The notes: generated from the sequence alone by a model not told the origin. Shown: positions 27,858 to 36,983, numbered from the stretch's first letter. The stretch is DNA of 59,729 nt from an uncultured Bacilli bacterium (GCA_910584085.1 CAJTZY010000003.1:75140-134868), one strand, 5' to 3'. Numbers and translations are program-made.

Positions 27858-29892
27858 ACTATCTTTAAAAAATATTAAAAAGAGTATAAAAGATTATAGT
27901 ATATATTTTTTTACACTTGTATTTGCAGTTGCAATGTTTTATATGTTTAACTCAATAGATGCACAAGAATCTATGTTAGAGTTAAATAATTCAAAGGCAG
28001 AATTAATAAAATCACTTGTATTTATTATGGGATATATATCGACATTTGTATCAATAATACTTGGTTTTTTAATAGTTTATTCAAATAATTTTTTAATAAG
28101 AAAAAGAAAAAAAGAAATTGGACTTTATTTTACACTTGGTATGAGTAAAAGAAAAGTCTCATGGATACTTGTAATAGAAACAATAATAATAGGATTATTT
28201 TCTCTTATAATAGGACTAATACTTGGAGTATTCATATCACAGTTTATAAGCATACTAACAGCAAAACTTTTTGAAGTAAATATGAATAGTTTTAAATTTA
28301 TATTTTCAACATCAGCATTTACAAAAACATTATTATATTTTGGTTTAATATTTATACTTGTTATGATATTTAATGTAATAACACTTTCAAGATATAAACT
28401 AATAGATTTACTTACAGCATCTAAAAAAAATGAAAAAGTAAAATTTAGAAACAAGTATATAACTCTTTTAACATTTATATTATCTATAGTTCTTATAGGA
28501 TATGCCTATAATTTATTATTAAGTAAACATGCTTTAACTATGATGGGTAAAGATACTATAACTATGATATTATGTGGTTCGCTTGGAACATTCTTCTTAT
28601 TTTTCTCACTTTCAGGATTTCTCCTTAAAGTATTTGAACACATTAAGCATATATACTACAGAGGTTTAAATATGTTTGCTTTAAAACAAATAAACAGTAA
28701 AATAAATACAACAGTAATATCAACTACAATAATAAGTTTAATGCTATTACTTACAGTAGGAATATTATCTGGATCTATGTCTATGGCAAGTGCATTTAAT
28801 GGAGATTTAAAAGAAAACAACTTAACAGATTATACAATTAATATTTTTTATACAGCCCATGAATTAGGAGAAGATGGGGAGTTTAAGAAAGTTCCTATAA
28901 ATCATAAAAATTTAGAAGAACTTAATAAGAGTGAAAAATTTAAAAAATATTCTGATGAAAGTATATTTTTCTATAGATATCAAACAGATGATTTAATTAC
29001 TTCTGATATGATGACAAAAGAATCGGTAAAAAAATTACAAAAGGAATATGGTTCTGCACTTTCATTAAATTTTAATGTAAATATAATAAGTGAAACTGAT
29101 TATAAAAATATAATGAAATTAACTAAAAAAGAAATAGTAGATATAAAAGATAATGAATACTTACTTTTGGCAAATATAGAAATTATAACGGACGCATATA
29201 CGCCATATTATAAATCAAAAAAAGGTATAGAAATAAATGGAATTAAATTAAAACCTGCAACTGATGAAATAATACAAACTGCTATTATAAATAGTAATTC
29301 AGCGAGTAATGATGGAGTAGTAGTTGTAAGTGATGAAATAGTAGAAAATTTAATTAAAGTAGATGCATCTATAATAGGTAACTATGTGGATACAAAAGAT
29401 GTTGAAACTATGGATGAAGAATTTAGAAAATATATAGAATCAGAAGAGTTAAGTTTAGAGGGATTTAACTTACGTACTAAATTAGATATGGAAACATCTA
29501 GTATAGGTTTAAAAGCAATACTTATATTTTTAGGATTATATTTAGGTATTACATTTGCAATAACAAGTGCAACAGTACTTGCAATAGGACAGTTAAGTGA
29601 AGCAAGTGATAATAAAAATAGATATAGAGTACTACGACAAATTGGAGCAGATAATAAAATGTTAAACAAAGCTCTTTTAATTCAAATAGGAGTAACGTTT
29701 ATGTTTCCACTTATAATAGCTTTAATACATAGTTTTGTAGGATTAAAAGAATTAAATAATATAATACTTGCTATGGGACATATAGATTTAACATCTAATA
29801 TATTTTTAACAACATTATTTATTTTAATAGTATATGGAGGATATTTCTTAATTACTTATATGTGTAGTAAAAATATATTAAAAGATAAATAA
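27847..29892 (+). CDS. BceB-like FtsX-family permease
   Basis: The 681-residue permease has the BceB layout. Several N-terminal helices form the first FtsX domain with EIGLYFTLGMSKRKVSW, and more helices follow. A large outer domain of about 220 residues (roughly 315-545) comes next, then three C-terminal helices with NRYRVLRQIGADNKML. The outer domain decides which peptide is recognised in this family. GGAGGTGAC, the ribosome-binding site, lies within the end of the ATPase gene. Together with the genes at 24973 and 25629 it makes a full detoxification module. Confidence 0.92.
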   Translation: MLFKLSLKNIKKSIKDYSIYFFTLVFAVAMFYMFNSIDAQESMLELNNSKAELIKSLVFIMGYISTFVSIILGFLIVYSNNFLIRKRKKEIGLYFTLGMSKRKVSWILVIETIIIGLFSLIIGLILGVFISQFISILTAKLFEVNMNSFKFIFSTSAFTKTLLYFGLIFILVMIFNVITLSRYKLIDLLTASKKNEKVKFRNKYITLLTFILSIVLIGYAYNLLLSKHALTMMGKDTITMILCGSLGTFFLFFSLSGFLLKVFEHIKHIYYRGLNMFALKQINSKINTTVISTTIISLMLLLTVGILSGSMSMASAFNGDLKENNLTDYTINIFYTAHELGEDGEFKKVPINHKNLEELNKSEKFKKYSDESIFFYRYQTDDLITSDMMTKESVKKLQKEYGSALSLNFNVNIISETDYKNIMKLTKKEIVDIKDNEYLLLANIEIITDAYTPYYKSKKGIEINGIKLKPATDEIIQTAIINSNSASNDGVVVVSDEIVENLIKVDASIIGNYVDTKDVETMDEEFRKYIESEELSLEGFNLRTKLDMETSSIGLKAILIFLGLYLGITFAITSATVLAIGQLSEASDNKNRYRVLRQIGADNKMLNKALLIQIGVTFMFPLIIALIHSFVGLKELNNIILAMGHIDLTSNIFLTTLFILIVYGGYFLITYMCSKNILKDK

Positions 29893-29915
29893 TAATTATT
29901 AATATAATTAAATTA

Positions 29916-29946
29916 ATGCAAATTATAGTTTATTTGCATTTTTTTT
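29916..29946 (+). terminator. Terminator after bceAB-like genes
   Basis: ATGCAAAT (29916-29923) pairs with ATTTGCAT (29932-29939), and eight T residues follow. Confidence 0.9.
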
Positions 29947-29996
29947 GATATAATTAAAAAAATACAAATAGTAATTTTTGGAATGGGGTAGTGATT

Positions 29997-31028
29997 ATGA
30001 AAAAAATATTATTATTAATTTTATATGTAGTTATAGTTTTAGAAGTTATAGGTTGTAGCAAGAAAAATCAAGAAATAGATAAGAAAGTAACAGAAGATTA
30101 TGATAAGAAATTAGTACAATGTTTAGAAAATGAATTAGGTGGATATCTTGTAACAGAAAAAGATTATTTAGTGGAAATACATTTAAGTGAAATAAAGAGT
30201 AATGATAAAGGAAAAATTGCTTATTATAAAGGGGTATATGCTAGTAATCATCCAAATAATACTTATGTAATGGTTTTTCCTAAAAATGGATTTTTTGAAT
30301 CTAGTGTGATGAAAGATTTTGATAAATATTTTTATAACAAATTTTCTTTATATCAAAAATATGAAAGTTCTTTAACTCCTACTATTTATATTCATACCCC
30401 AAATAATGATGTTGACTTAAAAAAAATTGTTAATAATTGTATAGCAAAGAGTAATATTGAGGAAGGTAAGTCAATTCCAAATGATATATTAGATAAAATA
30501 AACGATACTACAAAAGTAGTTATAAAGTCTAATCATAAAGAATTAGGAACAATAAGTGATACAACTAAATTAACAGAAATCTTAAATGCTATTAAAAGTA
30601 GTAAAAAATATGGTGAAACTTGTTTGTCAGATAATTATGCTTTTGAATTTGAAATGTATGATAATGATAACAAATTAATCGATACAATATATGTTTGGCA
30701 TGATGGTTATAGATTAATTCCTAAAAGTATAAATGGTTGTTATTACTCAATTTCTAATGGTACAGATTTAAGAAAAATTATTGAAGATGAAACAGAATAT
30801 ATATTTTATGGCATTTTTGACTATAGGGATGATTATAATCAGAAAGAACAATTAATTTATAAAGATAGTAAAAATAGTTATTATTTAAAGAGTGATGATA
30901 CTAACGAAATATTAATCAAATTTATGGTAAATAATCAAATAATGAATCTTAAATATGCTTTAGAAAATAAATATATTTCAGCACAAAAAGTTGCTAGTGA
31001 ATATCCAGATGTATTGATTCAGAAATAA
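29997..31028 (+). CDS. Putative lipoprotein (DUF4358-like N-terminal half)
   Basis: The product has a lipoprotein signal: a basic start, a hydrophobic run and a lipobox VIGC with C20 as the likely lipidated residue. The first half (about 45-150) resembles DUF4358-type periplasmic domains (GVYASNHPNNTYVMVFPK). The second half has two beta-rich segments of unknown family. I chose ATG 29997 with GGGGTAGTG upstream; a GTG at 29991 is also in frame. The family assignment is weak but export and anchoring are clear. Confidence 0.7.
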   Translation: MKKILLLILYVVIVLEVIGCSKKNQEIDKKVTEDYDKKLVQCLENELGGYLVTEKDYLVEIHLSEIKSNDKGKIAYYKGVYASNHPNNTYVMVFPKNGFFESSVMKDFDKYFYNKFSLYQKYESSLTPTIYIHTPNNDVDLKKIVNNCIAKSNIEEGKSIPNDILDKINDTTKVVIKSNHKELGTISDTTKLTEILNAIKSSKKYGETCLSDNYAFEFEMYDNDNKLIDTIYVWHDGYRLIPKSINGCYYSISNGTDLRKIIEDETEYIFYGIFDYRDDYNQKEQLIYKDSKNSYYLKSDDTNEILIKFMVNNQIMNLKYALENKYISAQKVASEYPDVLIQK

Positions 31029-31078
31029 TACAATTAAAATATTTATAAATTTACATTTTGAAAGTGAGATGAGAAATT

Positions 31079-31252
31079 ATGAATGTTGAAATTCAGTCTA
31101 TTACCCAAAAATTTAAAGAAGTAAGGGATATATTAAAAAAATTTGATAATAGAGATGAGGCAATAGAATATCTAGTTAATGAAACAAAATTACAAAAAGA
31201 AGAGTGTTCTACTGCTTACGATATTATTATGAAGATTGATATTAAATTATAA
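31079..31252 (+). CDS. Small protein (57 aa), unknown
   Basis: An ATG at 31079 opens a 57-codon frame. The product is acidic and helical, with a stretch KEVRDILKKFDNRDEAIEYL and a single Cys. GAAAGTGAGATGAG precedes it. It ends 19 nt before the DUF3781 gene, whose ribosome-binding site follows at once, so the two look co-transcribed. Codon use (AT-rich third positions) matches the neighbours. I do not recognise the family. Confidence 0.6.
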   Translation: MNVEIQSITQKFKEVRDILKKFDNRDEAIEYLVNETKLQKEECSTAYDIIMKIDIKL

Positions 31253-31271
31253 TTTAGGAGTATGATTATAT

Positions 31272-31517
31272 ATGAATAAAGAAGCGCTATTATCTAATAT
31301 AGATAAAGTTCATACCACAAAAATGGGTATTGATAGAATTAAGAAAAACCTTAAATTAGATACAAATGATGTAGTTCTTTATTGTAAAAATAAAGTTTTA
31401 GATAAAAATTGTAATATCTATAAACAAGGTAAGAATTGGTATTGTGAAATTGATAATATAAAAATAACAATCAATTCATATAGTTATACAATTATAACAG
31501 CACACACTATTCACTAA
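31272..31517 (+). CDS. DUF3781 protein, copy 1
   Basis: The 81-residue product matches the DUF3781 pattern along its length: HTTKMGIDRIKKNLKL, VVLYCKNKVLDKNCNIYKQG, KNWYCEIDNIKITINSYSYT and IITAH. The family is small, soluble and of unknown function, common in Firmicutes. A second copy, nearly identical, is at 43717. Both copies have a homologous two-helix membrane gene in the neighbourhood (33141 and 43988). The start has TTTAGGAG upstream, right after an AAATT-N2-AATTT box. Confidence 0.88.
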   Translation: MNKEALLSNIDKVHTTKMGIDRIKKNLKLDTNDVVLYCKNKVLDKNCNIYKQGKNWYCEIDNIKITINSYSYTIITAHTIH

Positions 31518-31614
31518 ATTATAATTTATGAAGTAGATTAGTTGTTATGTAAAATTACGGTATAATATATACTGTAAACAGAGTTATAAATTGTAATTTG
31601 TTGAGGAGGTAGTT

Positions 31615-32184
31615 ATGATGAAGAAAAAATATTTTTACATTATAATTCCAGTAGTGATAACTTTTATATTATCTATTATTTATATAATAGCAAGATTATT
31701 AAATAATAATTTAACAAATTTAGAAGAATATAAAATGATTCCAGAAAATGAAAGACTGGTATACAAGAAGATTGACTATAAAGACAATAAATACATATTA
31801 GTAGGCTTTAAAGGAAATAATCCTACTTATGCTGATAATGTAATACTTTTAGAAAAAAATTCTAAATATTATGTTTTAGAAGAGATAATTAATTGTGATA
31901 TAGATGAAGAAACGGCTTATTTTAAAGATGGTAGTTTTTACATTCATTGTATAGGTAGAGAAGCAAATATAATCAAGTATGAACTTGATGACAAAAAAGT
32001 AAAAAAATCGTATATTGAATTAAACTACAAAGATGTGCCTAATATTAGTCAATTACATTTGTTTGTAAATAATATTGATGATAAGTATATTTATTTATTT
32101 TCTTATATAAAAAGAGATGATTCTATTGATGAAGGTCAAAAAGTAAAGTGTTCTCTTGAAAATAAAAAATGTATGTATTATTAG
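31615..32184 (+). CDS. Membrane-anchored hypothetical protein (189 aa)
   Basis: One N-terminal membrane helix (about 7-28) is followed by an outer beta-rich domain. This reads as blade-like repeats (KYILVGFKGNNPTYADNVILL, KDGSFYIHCIGREANIIKYE). I do not recognise the family. The ribosome-binding site is GAGGAGG. It is followed closely by another single-helix protein at 32195, so the pair may work together at the membrane. Confidence 0.6.
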   Translation: MMKKKYFYIIIPVVITFILSIIYIIARLLNNNLTNLEEYKMIPENERLVYKKIDYKDNKYILVGFKGNNPTYADNVILLEKNSKYYVLEEIINCDIDEETAYFKDGSFYIHCIGREANIIKYELDDKKVKKSYIELNYKDVPNISQLHLFVNNIDDKYIYLFSYIKRDDSIDEGQKVKCSLENKKCMYY

Positions 32185-32194
32185 GATGTTTACT

Positions 32195-32569
32195 ATGAAA
32201 AAAATAATTTATGGAATTTTAGTGGTATTAATACTTTTATTATCGTTATTTATCATATTAATTGTATTACTATTTTTTGGTATAATACAAGATTATGTAT
32301 ACTTAAAGATAAATAATGATAATAAGGAAGATATTATAAGTTTATTACAAGAACAAGAAGAAAATATGTTTTATTTAGATGAAAAAACAGATTTAAATAC
32401 TTGTTATAAAAACTTAAAAAGAATTGAAATGGTTTATTTGTTTCCAGATGGAGAAGATTATGTACTTTATTGTCAAAAATATAAAATAAGGTTTCATTTA
32501 GATAATTCTAATTATAATCTTCCTAAATATGTTAGTGAAAATGGAAAAACGGGATTTAGATTTAAATAA
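32195..32569 (+). CDS. Membrane-anchored hypothetical protein (124 aa)
   Basis: The product has one long N-terminal membrane helix (about 4-30), then a small outer domain with one Cys pair (LNTCYKNLKRIEMV and DYVLYCQKYKIRF) and a beta-like C-terminus. I chose ATG 32195, with TTAGG upstream. An in-frame ATG at 32156 overlaps the previous gene and lacks a ribosome-binding site. The family is unknown. Confidence 0.6.
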   Translation: MKKIIYGILVVLILLLSLFIILIVLLFFGIIQDYVYLKINNDNKEDIISLLQEQEENMFYLDEKTDLNTCYKNLKRIEMVYLFPDGEDYVLYCQKYKIRFHLDNSNYNLPKYVSENGKTGFRFK

Positions 32570-32596
32570 CAAATTAAAATTTAGGAGTGAGTAAAT

Positions 32597-33103
32597 ATGA
32601 AACTAATTAGATTAAAAGAAGAAGATGTTGTTAAGTTTAAAAAATATATGCAAGAATCATTCCAGTATGGATATGAATCAGTATATGGTAATGATAAATC
32701 ACAAGTTCTTCCTGAAAAAGATATTGATGAATCTTTAAATAATCCTAAATGCCATTCTTATGAAATGGTAGATGATAATAACGAGATACTTGGTGGAGTT
32801 ATTGTAGAAATAAATGATGATAATATCAATCATTTAGATTTCTTATTTGCTAGGGTAGATGTTCAAAGTAAAGGAATTGGTCAAGCAATATGGAAAGAAA
32901 TAGAAAAAATTTATTCTGATACAAAGGTATGGAAAACTTGCACTCCATATTTTGATAAAAGAAATATTCATTTTTATGTAAATAAATTAAAGTTTAAAAT
33001 AGTAGAATACTATAACGAAAAACATCCTGATTCAAATATGTCAAAAGATATATATGAGGAAGATAACGGAATGTTCGAATTTGAAAAAGAAATGAATAAA
33101 TAG
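32597..33103 (+). CDS. GNAT-family N-acetyltransferase
   Basis: The 168-residue protein has the GNAT fold. A beta4 strand (HLDFLFARVDV) runs into the acetyl-CoA pyrophosphate loop QSKGIGQAIW (about 95-104). A later beta5 (VWKTCTPYFDKRNIHFYVNKL) shows the usual splay toward YVNKLKFK. These enzymes transfer acetyl groups to amines on small molecules or proteins; the acceptor here cannot be read. The start lies after an AAATT-N2-AATTT box and GGAGTGAG. Confidence 0.85.
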   Translation: MKLIRLKEEDVVKFKKYMQESFQYGYESVYGNDKSQVLPEKDIDESLNNPKCHSYEMVDDNNEILGGVIVEINDDNINHLDFLFARVDVQSKGIGQAIWKEIEKIYSDTKVWKTCTPYFDKRNIHFYVNKLKFKIVEYYNEKHPDSNMSKDIYEEDNGMFEFEKEMNK

Positions 33104-33140
33104 TAATTCAAATTACAATTTGTCGAGGAGGTAAAAGTTA

Positions 33141-33359
33141 ATGAAGAATAAGATGTTATACTATATTTTAATAATAATTTCTATAATTTTATTTTTAACA
33201 TCTATATTTTTATTAGGTAACACAAAAATTATAGCACCTATTATTATAGTTATTAGTATTTATTTATTCGTAGGGGCAATAATTAAATTATGTAAAACAA
33301 ACAATAAATTAAAAAATACAATTTTATGTGCATTAGATTTATTGTTTTGGCTACCATAA
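33141..33359 (+). CDS. Two-helix small membrane protein, copy 1
   Basis: The 72-residue protein has two membrane helices (about 5-25 and 30-48) and a conserved tail. That tail shares SIYL-x2-G-x-IIKLCK and KNT...ALDLLF with the protein at 43988. Function is unknown. Its ribosome-binding site GAGGAGG follows an AAATT-N2-AATTT box. Confidence 0.65.
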   Translation: MKNKMLYYILIIISIILFLTSIFLLGNTKIIAPIIIVISIYLFVGAIIKLCKTNNKLKNTILCALDLLFWLP

Positions 33360-33383
33360 AAATTAAAATTTAGGAGTGAGAAT

Positions 33384-33782
33384 ATGGTTGAGCAAAATAT
33401 CAAAAAAGAATTTAATTGTGATATAGAAAAGTTATGGGATATTATTACTAATAATAGTAATTATGCTTGGAGAAGTGATTTGTCAAAAATTGAAATTATT
33501 GATGATAAACATTTTATAGAATATGCTAAAAATAATTATCCTACTCATTTTACAATTACGTCAAAAGAGAAACTAAAAGTATATAAATTTGATATAGAAA
33601 ATACTAATATTAAGGGTAAATGGATAGGAATATTTAAAAAGTTGGATAATGGAAATGTGTTACTAGATTTTACAGAGAAAATAGAAACTAATAATTTCAT
33701 AATGAGATTATTAGCAAAACCTTATTTGAAAAAGCAACAAAAAAGATATATGAAAGATTTAGAAAAAGAATTGAATAAGTAA
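33384..33782 (+). CDS. SRPBCC (START-like) family protein
   Basis: The 132-residue product begins with the SRPBCC pattern: a first strand, then DIEKLWDIITNNSNYAWRSD. The remaining strands and a long C-terminal helix (LAKPYLKKQQKRYMKDLEKEL) fit the helix-grip fold that encloses hydrophobic ligands. Ligand and role are unknown. It is a single-gene unit with a GGAGTGAG ribosome-binding site after an AAATT-N2-AATTT box, and it has its own terminator downstream. Confidence 0.8.
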   Translation: MVEQNIKKEFNCDIEKLWDIITNNSNYAWRSDLSKIEIIDDKHFIEYAKNNYPTHFTITSKEKLKVYKFDIENTNIKGKWIGIFKKLDNGNVLLDFTEKIETNNFIMRLLAKPYLKKQQKRYMKDLEKELNK

Positions 33783-33903
33783 TTGATGAATTTGTGATAT
33801 GATATAAAAAAATATATGTTATAAGAAATTATTGTATCTTTTAAACTTGTTTTTCTTTCTTGGTAAAAAAATTTTAATAAAAAAGACAAACAATAAAGTA
33901 GAG

Positions 33904-33929
33904 CAGATTTAAAAAAAATCTGTTTTTTT
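33904..33929 (+). terminator. Terminator after SRPBCC gene
   Basis: CAGATTT (33904-33910) pairs with AAATCTG (33916-33922) and seven T residues follow. Confidence 0.85.
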
Positions 33930-33986
33930 CAAAATTTTGGAACTTTTTTAGGAAAAATAGGGATTATTATATTGTAGGTGATGAAT

Positions 33987-34529
33987 ATGACTGGTCAATT
34001 AAACCTATATAAATTTAATGAAATATATGATAAGACACATTTAGATTTGCTTAAATATGTAGTTATTAAATGCCATAATATTAATGATACGAATGACATT
34101 ATGCAGGAAACATATTTAGAGTTTTGGAATATTTTAAATAAAAAAGAATTATCAGATATTAATATTAAAAGTTATCTTATAGGTATTGCGAATAATAAAA
34201 TAAAAAAACATTATACATTACTTCAAAAGTTCAAAACAATTTCATTGTTTGAAACAAACGATAAAGGCATAGAATTAATTGAAACCTTGTCAGATAGTAT
34301 GAACATAAATGAAATTATTATTAGGGAAGATAATTGGAATACAATTTGGAAATATATTAAAGGCAAGAAGAATCAAGATATTCCAAAAGTATTTTATCTA
34401 TATTATAAACTAGAATTAAGTATTAAAGAGATTTCTAAAGAGCTAAATTCAAGTGAATCATATATAAAGCATTTAATTTATAGAACATTGAAAGAGTTAC
34501 AAAATAATTTTGGAAATGAGGGTCGTTAA
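33987..34529 (+). CDS. ECF-like sigma-70 family RNA polymerase sigma factor
   Basis: The 180-residue product has region 2 (about 8-80) with NDIMQETYLEFWNIL and SYLIGIANNKIKKHY. Region 4 (about 130-175) has LSIKEISKELNSSESYIKHLI, a helix-turn-helix. I chose ATG 33987 with AGGTGAT at proper spacing; a GTG at 33978 and an ATG at 33981 are also in frame. The next gene overlaps by 1 nt and encodes a membrane protein of anti-sigma layout, so the pair forms a signalling unit. Confidence 0.88.
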   Translation: MTGQLNLYKFNEIYDKTHLDLLKYVVIKCHNINDTNDIMQETYLEFWNILNKKELSDINIKSYLIGIANNKIKKHYTLLQKFKTISLFETNDKGIELIETLSDSMNINEIIIREDNWNTIWKYIKGKKNQDIPKVFYLYYKLELSIKEISKELNSSESYIKHLIYRTLKELQNNFGNEGR

Positions 34530-35242
34530 TGACAAATAAAGAAAAATTAAAAAGAGCAATAGAACAAGATATAAACCCTAAAGATTATTATAAAGAAATA
34601 ATCAAAAAAATAGAGAAAGATGATAAAATGAAAAAAGAAAAGAATTTGTGGAAATGGTCTTTTGTACCAATTTGTTTAGTAGCGATTATAGGTGGCGTGT
34701 TGTTGGTTAACAATAACAACAAAGAACTAAAAACTAATATATATAAGCCAAATATAGAAACAAAAGATAATGTTAACTTATATATTAATGACATAAGTAA
34801 AATGGCTCAAGATGATGCAGATGTTCAAAATGCAGATATTAAAATAACAAGCATTGATAGTATTCAATATTTTAAGAAAATAACAGATATAAAAGTACCA
34901 AGTGATTTTGATAATCAAGAAACTTATGGAATATATGTTAAACATGATAGAGATAGTAATGATTATAATATATTGCAAAGTTATGTAATTAATTACTCAA
35001 ACAAAAAAAATGATAGAAATATTAGAATTTCATTTTCTAAAGAAAATAAACCTGTTAGAGATTATTATTTTTCTGAAGAAGGAAGTAGGATGTCTAGTAT
35101 AAATAATTTTGAGTTAAAAATATTCAAATATAACAAACTATATTTTACAGAGTTTAATTATAAAGACATCAATTTCGATATTGAAACTTCAAATATTACT
35201 GAACAAGAATTAACCAATTTATTATTATCTATATTGAAATAA
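34529..35242 (+). CDS. Probable membrane anti-sigma factor
   Basis: The 237-residue product has a short cytoplasmic N-terminus (about 1-40, with KEKLKRAIEQDINPKDYYKE), one membrane helix (WSFVPICLVAIIGGVLLV, about 44-61) and an outer domain of about 170 residues. This is the arrangement of ECF anti-sigma factors encoded right after their sigma gene. No zinc-binding HxxxCxxC motif is visible in the N-terminus, so binding must use another surface. Start and stop overlap as TAATGA. Confidence 0.7.
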   Translation: MTNKEKLKRAIEQDINPKDYYKEIIKKIEKDDKMKKEKNLWKWSFVPICLVAIIGGVLLVNNNNKELKTNIYKPNIETKDNVNLYINDISKMAQDDADVQNADIKITSIDSIQYFKKITDIKVPSDFDNQETYGIYVKHDRDSNDYNILQSYVINYSNKKNDRNIRISFSKENKPVRDYYFSEEGSRMSSINNFELKIFKYNKLYFTEFNYKDINFDIETSNITEQELTNLLLSILK

Positions 35243-35249
35243 TTTATAG

Positions 35250-35281
35250 AGCAAATTGAGTATAGTAGATTTGCTTTTTTT
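35250..35281 (+). terminator. Terminator of the sigma/anti-sigma pair
   Basis: AGCAAAT (35250-35256) pairs with ATTTGCT (35269-35275), and a run of T residues follows. Confidence 0.85.
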
Positions 35282-35314
35282 CTGATATAATAAAATTAAT
35301 GAGTAGGTGGTTCT

Positions 35315-35779
35315 ATGTTAAAAATATGTAACCTAAAAGAGTGTAAACAATATATAGATGAAGTTGCCATTTTAGAATATAATGAATGGGCAACAAATCC
35401 AAAACAAAATTATGAGAAAAGAATTAAAAGTAAAAAGGAAAAAATGTTAAATCAATTAGATACAAATGAAATATATAAGTTAATATTACTAAATGATAAA
35501 GAACTGGTAGGCTTCATATCTATTTTTTCTAAAGATTCAGAAGAATTTTTAAATCTCTCACCATGGTATTCAACTATGTATGTAAAAAAGGAATATAGGG
35601 TGAATGGATATTCAAAAATACTTAATGATGCAATATTAAAAGAAGCAAAAATGATGAACATAAAGTGTCTTTATTTAAAAACAAATTTAATAAATTATTA
35701 TGAAAGGTTTGGAGCAGTTTATATTCAGGACATAAAAGATGGAGAAAAATTATATAAATTTGATATAAAAAAACTATAA
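35315..35779 (+). CDS. GNAT-family N-acetyltransferase
   Basis: The 154-residue protein reads as a GNAT enzyme. KLILLNDKELVGFISIF is beta2-beta3, and WYSTMYVKKEYRVNGYSKIL is beta4 plus the acetyl-CoA loop (R-x2-G-x-S in place of the commoner R-x2-G-x-G). CLYLKTNLINYYERFGAVY is beta5 and the following helix. The acceptor is unknown. It has its own start region after a terminator and AGTAGGTGG. Confidence 0.82.
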   Translation: MLKICNLKECKQYIDEVAILEYNEWATNPKQNYEKRIKSKKEKMLNQLDTNEIYKLILLNDKELVGFISIFSKDSEEFLNLSPWYSTMYVKKEYRVNGYSKILNDAILKEAKMMNIKCLYLKTNLINYYERFGAVYIQDIKDGEKLYKFDIKKL

Positions 35780-35812
35780 AGTCTTAAAGTTAATATAAAA
35801 GGAGTTAGTTGT

Positions 35813-36451
35813 ATGAAAGATAAATATAAAAATTATATATCACAAAGTCATTCATTTGATAAAATAACTATGTTAGGAATATTTTGTTTAATTATTGTAA
35901 TATCAGGAATATTTGGCTTTATATATGAGTTTATATTTTATTATTTTAATGGAGGTATGAAAGAGTTTTACTGGAGAGGTGGAAATTTCTTACCTTGGAT
36001 AAATATATATGCAACAGGAGCAATATTTGTATATTTGTTAACATATAAACATAGAAAAAATTTATTTAAAGTATTTTTAATAAGTTTATTATCATGTGGC
36101 ATAATTGAATACATTTCAGGACTTGGTATGTATGTAATTGGCAATGGGTTTAGGTGCTGGGACTATAATACAGAAATATTAAACTTTGGAAATATTGGTG
36201 GATTTATATGCCTAAGAAGTGTAATATTTTTTGGATTATCTAGTTTATTATTAATTTATGTTATAGTGCCTTTTTGCTTTTACTTAGCTAAAAAGATGAA
36301 TAAAAAACTTTTTTTAACACTCAGTATTACGCTTTTTAGTATAATATTTATTGATGAAATATATAATTTATTAATTGCTAGAATCTTTAATTTACCTAGA
36401 GCTTCTGATATATATAAAAGTATTGGAATACATTATGTAAGTTTTAAGTAA
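35813..36451 (+). CDS. CmpB-type putative ABC permease (pfam06541)
   Basis: The 212-residue protein has about six membrane helices and the marks of the ABC_trans_CmpB family: YEFIFYYFNGG, WRGGNFLPW, YISGLGMYVIG and the WDY motif (CWDYNTEILNFGNIGGFICL). Despite the family name its transport role has not been shown; no ATPase gene is adjacent. AAAGGAG precedes the ATG. Confidence 0.8.
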   Translation: MKDKYKNYISQSHSFDKITMLGIFCLIIVISGIFGFIYEFIFYYFNGGMKEFYWRGGNFLPWINIYATGAIFVYLLTYKHRKNLFKVFLISLLSCGIIEYISGLGMYVIGNGFRCWDYNTEILNFGNIGGFICLRSVIFFGLSSLLLIYVIVPFCFYLAKKMNKKLFLTLSITLFSIIFIDEIYNLLIARIFNLPRASDIYKSIGIHYVSFK

Positions 36452-36479
36452 TAGAAATTTGAAAGGAAGATTAGGTATA

Positions 36480-36899
36480 ATGGATTTAAGGAAAATTGAA
36501 AAGTTTATTAATAAGCAAAAAGTTAGTTTTATATGTTCTATTGATGATGAAAATTGTCCCAATGTAAAAGCCATGTTAAAACCTAGAAGGATAAATGGAT
36601 TAAAAGAATTTTACTTTTCTACTAATACTTCATCTATGAGGGTAAAACAATATAAAAATAATCCTAATGCTAGTATTTACTTTTATCATAAAGGTTTAAT
36701 TAAGTATGAGGGTGTTATGTTAAAAGGTAAAATGGAAGTATTAATAGATCAGGAAACTAAAAATATGATATGGAAAAAAGGAGATATAATATTTTATAAA
36801 AAAGGAGTAACTGACCCAGATTATTGTGTTTTAAAATTTACTGCTACAAATGGTAGATACTACTCAGATTTAAAAACAGAAAATTTTGATATAAATTAA
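36480..36899 (+). CDS. Pyridoxamine-5'-phosphate-oxidase-like flavin protein
   Basis: The 139-residue product matches the PPOX/FMN-binding split barrel: KVSFICSIDDENCPNVKAML, EFYFSTNTSSMRVKQYKNNPNASIYFY and YEGVMLKGKMEVL. These small family members bind FMN or F420 and reduce varied substrates. I chose ATG 36480 with AAAGGAAGATTAGG upstream; an in-frame TTG at 36459 lies before that site. The substrate is unknown. Confidence 0.85.
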   Translation: MDLRKIEKFINKQKVSFICSIDDENCPNVKAMLKPRRINGLKEFYFSTNTSSMRVKQYKNNPNASIYFYHKGLIKYEGVMLKGKMEVLIDQETKNMIWKKGDIIFYKKGVTDPDYCVLKFTATNGRYYSDLKTENFDIN

Positions 36900-36983
36900 T
36901 AAATGTTACAATAGATAGATATAGCAAACAGCATAATAAAATTATTAAAACTATAAAATTATAATTTAAGGGAGAACAACACT

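Larger units (their letters stand above)
31244..33371 (+). repeat. Recurring AAATT-N2-AATTT boxes before ribosome-binding sites
   Basis: Boxes with inverted arms AAATT and AATTT lie at 31244-31255, 31588-31599, 32571-32582, 33110-33121 and 33360-33371. Two more outside this range are at 36956-36967 and 45686-45697. Each starts 24-31 nt before a start codon, directly upstream of AGGAG or GAGG. Copies at 32571 and 33360 are identical over 21 bp including GGAGTGAG. Half-copies occur at 39585 and 40309. Confidence 0.7.
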
